64,000 nt of DNA from Saxidomus purpurata (lineage: Eukaryota > Mollusca > Bivalvia > Venerida > Veneridae). This document shows, piece after piece, positions 13,288 to 23,700 of this stretch. The stretch lies in the NCBI GenBank assembly GCA_022818135.1, contig JAFMSR010000003.1, positions 12,144,861 to 12,208,860 of the forward strand, read 5' to 3'. Positions within the stretch are counted from its first letter, which is position 1. The number at the start of each line of letters is the position of its first letter. Position numbers and translations under genes: made by a program. The notes beneath the pieces were generated by a model that did no database searches, had not been told where the DNA came from, and saw only the letters and a list, made by a program, of their open reading frames with translations.

Positions 13288-14971
13288 TTTACAACAAATA
13301 TTTTTGGTTTAACGTAGCAAAACTTACAATTAATTGGTATTCAAGAAAGCATTGAAATAATTAAAACAACGAAGAGGCAAATGGAAGCAGATGGCTATGT
13401 GTTTTATGCTCTAATGCCCAACATGTTGCACTCTGATAGCAATGAAATACATCAAGTTACAACACTTTTGTTGCTTTTCTCTGTTTGAGTTTTATGAGGC
13501 TGTCTAAAATTTCAAACTGCCCGATTTCGTTTAAATTACAAAATACAATTTGAATGAACAGAAAGTCAGAAAAAAGCCCCATGCATGCAACAGTAGATGA
13601 AATAAACTCTACACAATATTTAGATACACAATAAAGCACATAACATAGATAATGGGTTGAAGCCGAGCTTACCGGTTTTGAACGGTCAGGCATCTGAAAT
13701 ATTGGCCTCTAGAGGTTCGTATTAATCACACTCTACCCGAACTCAACCTAGGAGAAAATTGTGTATTACTAAATGAAATTCATCCCCGCTGAGTTAAGTT
13801 CTAACATTAGAAAGCTGAAATAAAACATCAAACTTGAAAAACTAAAGACGACTGCGTACTGGTGTATTCAATACCTTTTCTGAAGTCAGAGCGCAAAACC
13901 TTACCTTTAACGACATCAATAGGCAAACAAGTTAGGGGGGGGAATATTCAATTGAAAACAAATTTCATTATCGTATTCCGATTAATTGAACCCGACTGTT
14001 ACATCAGAGTCCTTTATTAGAAAGACCCTGATGACATGTATTTTGCGTGAAAGTCTGTGTCACTTTAATAAGGCTGTTGTGTTTTACATGCTTTTAAAAC
14101 TTATGCATGTTCGTCACTTCAAAGCTTTCGTAGTAAATTATATATTACGCTTTGATCACACTAACAACCTTAACACGGATAGTCCGTTACTTTCGTTAAT
14201 ATTTGCGTAAAGCTAACTATTCCACACATATACAAAGGATTTGGAAACCTCGTAATTTCCTATACAAGTACAATCTTTTTCTCGCAGACTGCGAGATTTT
14301 ATGTGAGATTTTAGCATCGATGGACAATATCCGTGGTTATCCGAAATCGAGAACGTATATAGGTCCAAGGCTATACTCATGCATGCTTTTCATGTTATAC
14401 GTCGCAATATGCAGGCACTTAGTTTTCATTCACTGTTATGAAAGCTAATGTCCTGTAATGGTCAATGAAACTGTCTGAGCTTAATACAGAATTCAATTAA
14501 ACATACTTTAATTGCATCACGTACGGTTTGATTATATACATGGCGACATTCAAATTAAGCTATCGCCTAGTCTCTTGATGGTACATTTATTGTTTTGCAT
14601 GTAAATCTTCAAAAAAACACTCTAGGCTGAACTTAAATAATTAGATAGTGTAATGTTGTGGTACAAATTGTCCAGAAAGTCAAACGTTTTTCACTCAATG
14701 TTTTATTGTGAAAAAAGACCAACTTTGATGCACACCATTTGCGTGCATTGGTTGTAAGTCTTCATACTGACTCAAACCAACTTTGATTGCAAATTTCCAA
14801 TGTTTTCAGAGTGCAACATATTTTCTATTTGAGCATAAAACTGTTCGCTAGTTTCCTCTGCTTCTTCATGGTTTAAATTAAGTCAATGCTAGTTTGCATA
14901 CTTACGAGTTAAATTGAAACAAAAGTGTCGTCTACTGTAGTCATATTTAATCCAGATTATTGGCTGTGAAA
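13288..14971. other. Intergenic region between the divergent pseudogenes (copies 2 and 3)
   Basis: This is the centre of the head-to-head arrangement: minus-strand genes to the left and plus-strand genes to the right. No coding sequence is supported. About 14445-14650 is homologous to 19640-19830 upstream of copy 4 (shared 'gcgacatt..aattaagctatcgcc' and 'ctaggct.aact'), and 14853-14971 resembles 20610-20723, so the 5' flanks of copies 3 and 4 were duplicated with the genes. Promoter elements cannot be fixed. Confidence 0.55.
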
Positions 14972-16069
14972 ATGCATTTTGATTTAGTTTATAGAGAATT
15001 ATGAGAATTATGTTTATTTTCGAAGTATATAGTTTACGTTGGCACGTTGACATACACTTACACCGGGTTTTTGTGTTTATCAATTCTTTCTTTTTACTTG
15101 GTATTCCTGACCATAGGTAACATTTCTTTTATAATTTCTTTCTTGTATATTTTGCAATAAACGTATTGATAATAGTAGAGAGTAGTTCATATTTGTAATA
15201 AACGCATTTGTTAAATTTCTGTTGCCAAGTAAATTTATATCAAATAGTGTCCCATGTCAGTTTAGAGGCCCTAGTGCAAACTTTTTACTTGACATATCAG
15301 TTTCTGCTGAATTTTAATTTCATTCTATAACTCAGAAAATCGCAGATATTTGCTGTTCAAATTAAGATATTTTCTTTGTCTATGATTTGTTAGAATAGTT
15401 GTTAATCCCAAAATTTTAGATGCACCCTACCTGGATTATGCCATTCAAAATGTCCTTCACCTTGCCGCAATCAACAAGACTGTCCCAGTGGCGCCAAAAA
15501 CAGAGACGTACACATATGACCAATGTAGCTGTTTGATAATGTCAGAAAATGATCACATATCTCTTAAGAAGTGTGACAGATGGGCTTACGACAAATCTAT
15601 TTACCAGTCGTCCCTTGCTGCAGATGTAAGTGTTTCATAAATGTATTTATAATAAAAAAAACTTTATCTTCATGCCAGAAATCATTATCCCGAATTCCGA
15701 AATTGTTTCACCGAAAATTTCCCTGTGTTATCTGCTACACAGTTTGTTCAAAATTTCTAAAGTTATCAAAAATCTTAGCCGCCTATAGACAGTCATATTT
15801 TTTTAAAGAAATCACGACATTCATTCTTGCGTTACCCTCTTCCTAACTTGAGTTGTAAAAGATGACCGTCTGAGGTCACGGCTCATTTCCCTAAATGTGA
15901 ATAAAGTAAACTTTATACATGGTGATACATTTTCATTATGCAGGCTTTTAAAAACGCATTTCTAACAATGGAAATAACCATTGAATAAGATCATGGTACA
16001 AAGTTCAAATGATCAAGTAAAATATTACGAGGGTTTCTGCAGGTGTTATAACACGAAAAAACGTTCGTT

Positions 16070-16376
16070 ATTCTAGCATAAATAGCATAAAAAAATCATA
16101 AAAATAAAAATGAAACGGTCTTACTGGTACGACGTTCAATAATGCGCGGGACAACGTCCGTGTTGTTTACGTCATATTTATGACGTCACCAGCGGTTTTT
16201 AAGCCCGGCACTGTTGACGCCGTACATGATGTAAGACTTGGGAGACAGGTCCATTGTTTACAATGGCCCTGTACTGTGCATAAATGAAAACTGGTTATAT
16301 CTCCCCGTTAACACACGTTTTTTCTCCTGTTAAACACCGGCAAAATGGGCAAAAATAGCACATTTTATGCTAGAAT
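16070..16376. mobile_element. MITE, ATTCTAGCATAAA family, copy 2, abutting the exon 7 remnant of copy 3
   Basis: Ends in the same ~14-base inverted termini as the 11.8-kb copy and is similar throughout ('gcgcgggacaacgtccgtg', 'cgtcaccagcgg', 'gacaggtccattgtttac'). Similarity extends ~45 bases left of the terminus. The last base of the element is followed directly by coding sequence homologous to the end of exon 7. Confidence 0.75.
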
Positions 16377-16475
16377 ATACGGTGTTTACCATTATATTCG
16401 GTGGAGAAGGTAGCAGACTTCCCTCTTCACTTCTTTCTTCTCTCTATAATTTCTAAGTATATTAAATAGGTTTCG

Positions 16476-16880
16476 GGTCGTTAATTCACCGAGTGGGCAC
16501 CAAAGGATATTTTCACGAGTGGCGCAGCCACGAGTGAAAAAACTACCTTTGGTGTTCACGAGGAAATTAACGGAAACACCGATACCAACAATTTTCTTTT
16601 ATTTTATGGTTAAAACTCTATTTTTATTGAGTTTGTTTCTATAAAACATCGAAAATCGCGGGAAAAGTCATCAGAAAACGTAGAACAAATGACGTCATTT
16701 AAACGACGTCATCGTCGCATGGTTTCCAGCATTAATAACGCTCGGTATACTTTTTGACGTAAATCCGGGCTAAAGATTACAAAAACAGTGAAAAATAAAA
16801 ATGGTAATCCACTGTTTCAAAACTGTGGATTATCACTTTTATTTCACTGAGAAAACTCTATAATTCACTGGAAAACATAA
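16476..16880. repeat. Hairpin-headed dispersed element in pseudogene copy 3
   Basis: Starts with an imperfect ~95-base hairpin: GTTAATTCACCGAG, GGCACCAAAGG and TTTTCACGAGTGGC pair with GCCACGAGTGAAAAA, CTACCTTTGGTG and GAGGAAATTAAC. The rest carries several ATGACGTCAT-like palindromes and a self-complementary block near 16790-16850 (TCCACTG..AACTGTGGATTATC). No coding potential. Right boundary approximate. Confidence 0.6.
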
Positions 16881-18462
16881 AATAAATATCCTTAGATATG
16901 AAATTTCTGTTAGTGAAATACATGTAGGTGTATACCCATAACAGGAAGAAGTAGATACGGCAAATTATCTTATACACTGTTATTTCTATCTCTTCAAATA
17001 CGCGCATCTTTTATCTGTGATAAATACAATTCAGACTATGCAGCATAAAATCAAACATTGTGTCTGAGACATTGAAGACTGTAGTATATGGGGAACACTA
17101 CAATTACAGTATTGATTAGTGTGAAACAAGGGAGATAATGTTCGTCTGTATTGAGATAAATTCTTCATTTGTCTTTCATAATGCCTTTATGCCTACGAGA
17201 TAAATTCAGCTGTGGTCCCTTTCAGTGAGCATAGCTCTTTGACAGTATGATATATACAAGTCCTTTACTCAACTCAGTTTAGTCTGCGACGCTCTGCTAT
17301 ATCAACTATTGTTGCAAAATATGGTATGTACAGTTTAAAAACTGCAGTGCAATATACTACTATAGTGTATCATTCTTATTCTAACATACGGCACTTTCTA
17401 TAATACTACATGAAGATGATGCTGTGGCAACTAAGGTGTTGGCAATGTTAGGTAAGATAGGCGCTTCGGCTGGGTTCTCTATGGCTTATGTATACTCCGC
17501 GGAGCTGTTTCCAACAGTAGTCCGAAACGCTGGGATGGGTTCGAGTTCCTGTGTTGCACGTGCTGGAGGGATGATAGCTCCATACATTTCTGATCTGGTT
17601 TGTATTTACAACCTGCCATAACCAGTTTGTGCAGTACTATCGATTTCATATGTACTGTCTCTTGTGCTAGCGTTTATATTTTCGAGATGTGCGTTTTATT
17701 CCTGAAGAAGTGTATATGCGAAATGCTCCAATGGTAAGAGATGGAGGATGGATTATATGTTGGTGCAATTAGTGTGTGTTCTACAAAAGTGCTTTTCAAC
17801 ACGTAAACATAATATAAAAAAACATTTGCGACATGACATGAATGTCCAAATGTTCATTTACCTTAACCCCACCATATTCCTAAAATGTACTGGTCCATCA
17901 CTATTTTTTTGAAAGTACAAATGATTGTTTAACAGGAATATGGTGGAAATGTACCCACTACATAACAAACAGAGCAGATTGTGATCAAACAGACTTCATC
18001 ATTATCCTTTTTGGTCACATAAGCGTAACGTGGCTGTTGCCGCCCGGAGGGTTATGTTTTACTGCTATAGCAACCCTTAAGGCAGTCAAAAATATATATC
18101 GTAATATTTGTCGACTTGGTATTGTAGGACCGCCTAGTCGGTGGTAGTTTTGGCAGGGCTTTGCCGCAAATTGTGTTTGGTGCCCTCTCAATCATAGCTG
18201 GTCTTTTGGCACTGCATCTTCCCATGACATTGAATCGTAATCTACCGGAAACTATAGAACAGGGAGTAAAATTTGGACGGTTAGTATTTGGTTAAAACTT
18301 ACATAGACATTTTAAATAATTGAAAATATTTTAAGAAAAGCGTTCAATTGCATCTCATCGAAGTATTGATATTTCATTGTCCGTTCATTCATTGCCTTTG
18401 TTTACACCTGAAATGTATTTAGTTGTTATAACGTCAATCATTTTTAATGGGATGGATAAACG

Positions 18463-18582
18463 GAAAGCAGGGATCCAGACAGTCGTTATGAATGGACAAA
18501 CGGAAAGCAGGGATCCAGACAGTCGTTATGAATGGACAAACGGAAAGCAGGGATCCAGACAGTCGTTATGAATGCAAAGGTA
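18463..18582 (+). repeat. 40-bp unit tandem repeat, three copies
   Basis: The unit AAACGGAAAGCAGGGATCC..GACAGTCGTTATGAATGGAC repeats three times. A single related segment ('gtggaaagcagggatccagacatattttac') stands at the equivalent place downstream of exon 9 in copy 4 (~28691-28725), so the unit existed once before the gene duplication and was amplified only here. Confidence 0.75.
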
Positions 18583-18934
18583 GTGTTGGATCTATGATAG
18601 CCACAAATTCAAAATGTAGGCTTTAGTTTATCATTTTCATCCCGAAGAAAGTTTGATATCGCGTATTATTGGTTTTATCCTCGGAATACGGTGTTTCACA
18701 CAAATGTTAAACATATGTGGCAACCTTACCTGTGTTCCTTAAATTGACTTTCAGAATAAAGAAATGTAATTTAGAAATAAACCATGAAACTGAAGACATA
18801 CAGTGGTAAAAATGCGCGTGTCCGTGCGAACGTCACTTCAAGGTACTATAAATAACGTTGCATACACAGTTTGCCCCTATTATACGGAATTCCGTTAGGG
18901 TCATCGCCTTTGAATGTGTTGATCTGAAACACGA

Positions 18935-19305
18935 TACTCCATAGTACGATGATGAAAACGCGAAATCACGAAACTACAATAACGAAAACGCGATAACACG
19001 ATGATGATAATGCGATAGCACGATGACGAAAACGCGAAAATACGATAGTATGATGATGATAATGCGATATACTGTCGTGTTTTCACCATCGTACTGTCGC
19101 ATTTTCACCATCGTAATATCGTGATTTCGCGTTTTCGTTATCGTACTATCGTAATATTGCGTTATCATCATCGTACTGTTGCGTTATCATTATCGTACTG
19201 TCGCGTTATCATCATCGTACTGTCGCGTTATCATCATCGTACTGTCGCGTTATCATTATCGTACTGTCGCGTTATCATTATCGTACTGTCGCATTATCAT
19301 CAATG
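18935..19305. repeat. Head-to-head 22-bp minisatellite forming a giant imperfect palindrome
   Basis: Right of ~19075 the unit GCGTTATCATCATCGTACTG repeats in the plus orientation. Left of it the complementary unit (CGATGATGATAATGCGATA-like) repeats in the opposite orientation. The two arms together span ~360 bp and could extrude as a cruciform. The short open frames on both strands here are by-products of the simple repeat and are not genes. Confidence 0.8.
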
Positions 19306-19352
19306 GTTGTCATTAGCCATTTTGAATGGTAAGATAAAGTCTTGTTATGACC

Positions 19353-19613
19353 AGGGTCCGTATATTACATAACAGCTTATTTTGACGATTCGGTAACAGA
19401 AAACAAATCGTAAAGATGAAAAAAATAAACATAAACACTTACCTAACATTTCAATATCACGATAATATGAAAACTCGCTCAAATAACAAGTTTATAAGTG
19501 TTTTGTTGATCAAAATTTTCAAAAATAATCAATATCCCGGACAAGGGTCACGTGACCCGGGACATCATATTTTCATATTCGGCCGTTTCGTAACCCTGTA
19601 ATATACGGACCCT
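19353..19613. mobile_element. MITE with 16-bp inverted termini and 9-bp target duplication (Mutator-like size)
   Basis: Starts AGGGTCCGTATATTAC and ends GTAATATACGGACCCT, exact inverted repeats. GTTATGACC flanks it on both sides (19344-19352 and 19614-19622). A 9-bp target duplication is typical of Mutator-like DNA transposons; the assignment is by that feature alone. It interrupts sequence in the 5' flank of transporter copy 4 and encodes no transposase. Confidence 0.85.
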
Positions 19614-20723
19614 GTTATGACCTATGACACTGTTTGAGCTCCATATCTAATTCAAGTAATCATACATTAATTCCATCACGTAGTTTGATTATATTCATTG
19701 CGACATTTTAATTAAGCTATCGCCCTGTCACTTGGATTTGAATTTACTGTTTTTGAAGCCTGCCTTGTATAATTCATCAACAAGCACGCTAGGCTAAACT
19801 TTATAAATATAAAGTAGATAATGTATTTTATTTTAATGTGAATACTGGCAGTCATAACGACAGTTCCTTCCATTTAACGTTTAAATTGTGAAAAAAAAAA
19901 CATTAATGGTTTCAGCATAAAAACACAATTTGTTTGTCCTTGTTAAAAGTGATGTTTGTCCTTGTTAAAAGTGATGACACTAGCACTTTACTCTAGACTC
20001 AAAATTAACATAGTGTGGATCATAGGTATGAAACATTATGATTCCCTTACATTACACGTGAGCCTTTACCACACGAATAAAGTAAGTAGACATTTATGAC
20101 GTTAACTTTTGACTTGGCGTATAATGAAGAAGTACTTTATGTCATAAAGAGCGACATCGTATACATGGTTTACATGTAAAAGCTTTTCTTGTGAAATTCA
20201 TTCATTTTTGGGGTATAAATGTATGCTTATACAGAAAAAAAAAGATACGTTTTCTAACTTCGACCATGATTAAATGATGTGACTGAAAAATATTCGTCTT
20301 TTTTTTAGTATGTCGTCACTGGCTACGCAGTATCGTATTAATGAAGTAAGGCTCAAACAAACTAAAAAGGTTAAAACTGTTGTCGTCGTCAACTGATTTT
20401 TATGCATTATATAAATACTTAAGCAACAAATTGGAATGAGGAAAAACGGCATGGCCGTTTTGGCTGTTTATGTAAACATATACCAGAGACGTATTGAAAC
20501 AGGAATTGTATACGTCTCTGCAAATGCGGACAGAAGAGCAATAAAAAAGTTTGTCATTGCTTTCAGAATGAAAAACTTTTACCATTGAACATAAAACATT
20601 TTGTTATTTTCCTTTGCCTCTTAGTGGGTTTTAATTAAAAAGTTTAATGCTAGTTTACATACTTACCATTTTAATTGAAAAGTGTTGTCTTGTCATTCCA
20701 AATCCAGATATTTTGCTGTGAAA

Positions 20724-23700
20724 ATGCATTTTGACTTAGTTTACAAAGAATTGGGAGAATTTGGTTTATTTTCTAAGTATATAGTTTACGTCGGATCATT
20801 AACAAGTATTTATGCCGGGTTTTTGTTTATCAATTCTTTCTTTCTACTTGGAATTCCTGATCATAGGTATAATTTCTTTTATCAATTATTTTGTTATATA
20901 TTCTACGATACATGTTTCTTTTTCAAGAAGTCTTGCACATATTTCATGTATTTGTTTAATCTCCCGGTGGCAAGTAATACTTAAATAAATTTAGCCGCGG
21001 AATAGGACATGAATTAAAGTAATTTTAACGTTAAGTAAACGAAGTTTCTGCAGATACACCATTGATAAATAATACTAATAATACAGCCATAATATGTTTA
21101 ACTTCATATAACATTAAAGCATATGTGATGTGCAAGGACTTAAAGTGATATAAAATATTTGTTCACCAGTAACACCGTTTTCATACCCAACAATGCGAAT
21201 ATTTCAGGTGCGCCATACCTGGATGGGAAAACGACACATATGCCATTCAAAATGACATTCACCTTGCCGCAATCAACCAGACTATCCCCCTAGCGCCAAA
21301 AACAGAGACGTACACATATGACCAATGTAGCTATAGAACAATGTCAGAAAATGATCACATGTCACTGAAGACATGTGACAGATGGGTGTATGACAAGTCT
21401 ATTTACCAGTCGTCCCTTGCTGCAGATGTAAGATTTTCATTGCCTTTAAGATGCTGTGAAATTCTGTATATTCAAATATGACCACTTTGAGATTTTGAGC
21501 GTTTAAATTAAATATAGAGTGAAATGCTTTACAAGACCAACCCAATAATACTAATGGTCGTTTATATGGTGTTAGACTATATGATTTATTTAGTACTGTT
21601 GAATGGTTCAAATTATTTTTAACTACACACGATCAGAATATTCAAGTGTATATGCGTAAAATGGACATTGTAAACATGAACAGTGCTGTTTTTGGGTAGG
21701 AAATAATTCCTTTAGTTTATTCCCTTAGTTTATAGATGGACAAATTTTGTTCGTTTTTTTTACATTTGACTTAAACCCATTATTTCACTTCTGCCATATC
21801 CATGTGCCGTAATTATCATTAGCCTTAATTTGTAGTTTAACCTTTTCAAAATGCTAAACATGGTGAATTAAGTTGCATTCTTAATATTTCCCGAATGTCT
21901 TTCTCTTTATAAAAATGTAGATTTGCATAGTTAAAGCGGACCGCAATGATACAAAAATGAATTCGTTTGCATAGCCAATAAACAACATAATTCAATTACA
22001 AAAGATGCACCGAGTTTTAAAGTACAATATGCGACAACAATTGATTACGCATATTTTAATTAACCGTACGCAAATTTAAAGTTTTACAACGCAAAAACAT
22101 ACATGCATTTTAAAGCATGTATTTCACGCTGACGATTTGCTCTTATCTTACTTGACAACATCAAAATGAGATTCTTTTCGTGTACATGTCGTCCAGTGTC
22201 AGTCATGCGTGGTTTTTTGTTAGTTCTGACGAAATCTCCACCTTTGAGGCACAGATAAACGTCTGAAAGGGGAAAATTTCTCCCAGGACAAAAAAGCAAA
22301 ACATTTCTCAAATATATGTATTGGTGACATTGCAGACCTTGTATCTGATTGTTACAAAATTAAAATCATTTTGTTTTATTGTTGTAAATCAATCGTTTTA
22401 AAAATGTTTCCGTCCACCAATGTAATGCAATTAGCAGGTACATCTACACAAATGAGATGCAAAAAAGTAAACTAGCGGTTGTTGATTTTACTGTTCGTCA
22501 AGCCGATAAGAAATTGCAACTTTGTTCTAAAATATGTTTGTAAAAATTTGTGTGACGTTTAACAATGACCGTGGACGCTAGTCAATAAAAACATTCGTTA
22601 TGTAAGTGTTTAAATAAAAAACAATAATAAATATTCTGGACGTTTATTACGGCTTCAAACACAATGCCAATGACCATGCCCTTTTTGTTCTTCACTACCA
22701 TTTTCTTTCCACACAGAACTATGGATGTCATAGCAATCACAAGATCATTTTCGTTTGAATCTCGACACCCTGAGCTCAGATAATTGGTTTCATCGTCTGA
22801 TAATCTGTACTGAATTTTTTCCAGTAAGATCAAAATTGACTCTACAGTAGGCTCACTTTTTTGTAAAGACAAATGTACATAAAATAGAAAGCCTGTCGCT
22901 TTTTGGTGGATTTCTACGAACTTTGTGAAATTTCATCGTCAAGGCCACCATTGATTTTCTGTATATAAATGTAGTGGAAACTTGAAATATCTGAAAACTG
23001 CTGGTCAATAATTTGAAAGTATTAATACTTGGATGTGCATCTACAAAAAATTTTCAAGCCCTGTAGATTTAGGTGATCCGATCCGATTTCATAATTGTTC
23101 GTGTGTGTCCGCTCAAATGAACGAAGTAGGACCATCCATCACTCTATTGTTGAATTTTCCGAGAAAACGACAAAATGTAACGTTTTAATATGATATAACA
23201 TGATAAAGCAATTACATGAAACTACCTCATCACTTGTTTTATGTTTTAATATGAGGAAAACAAATCTAATTCTCATATAAAAAGCTCATGGCAGTCATAA
23301 AATGTTATTTAGCAGACGAGAATAGCGGGCTGTCCGGCAGTGTAGAAACAAAGACAAAAAGAAATTTTGAAAGGAATCTTAGCCTAATAAGGTCAATAAC
23401 ATTGAAGAACTCTCCTGAAATAGACATGGAAAATGAATACATGCACTTGTATCAGAAAGACAAATATAAAGAGTGGGTGTCATGTATCGTTAAAGACTAA
23501 AGTATCAGAAATATGTAGGGCAGACAAAAAAGCTTTCATTTTCGTTTATAAGTCCAATTAACATCATTTAAATTGTATGAAGGAGATACACAAGTATTTA
23601 TCTGTTTCTGCAAGTCTAAATACATGTACATGTATGTCATGACGAACAAATCTATTTTGCGTACGTATTGTGTCGTATTATGTAAGAGTTACTTTTAATC

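Larger units (their letters stand above)
14972..18279 (+). pseudogene. SLC22-type transporter pseudogene, copy 3
   Basis: Recognisable pieces: exon 1 (14972-15116), exon 2 (15420-15625), the last 33 bases of exon 7 (16377-16409), exon 8 (17416-17597) and exon 9 (18128-18279). Exon 1 has a TGA where copy 4 has GGA, and two extra bases after GFLC. Exon 2 lost 14 bases covering WENDT. Exons 3-6, most of exon 7 and exon 10 are gone. Exons 8 and 9 are still open, have the standard lengths 182 and 152, and keep the [16 protein letters not shown] block. Exon 9 has PMTLN instead of PETLN. The acceptor of exon 8 (tgaag) and the donor of exon 9 (gttagt) are weakened. The nearest relative is copy 4. The exon 7 remnant abuts the right end of a MITE. 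Confidence 0.85.
18280..20723. other. Intergenic region between copies 3 and 4
   Basis: No gene is supported. Contents: the 40-bp array, an inverted 22-bp array (18950-19300), a MITE with a 9-bp target duplication (19353-19613), and ~1.1 kb of 5' flank of copy 4 partly homologous to the flank of copy 3. A TACTAA-free AT-rich stretch follows to the start codon. Confidence 0.5.

Noticed and set aside
22582..23500. 96-codon minus-strand and 70-codon plus-strand frames in intron 2 of copy 4
   Set aside because: Not recognised, no repeats or domains, and lengths are expected by chance in AT-rich intron sequence.
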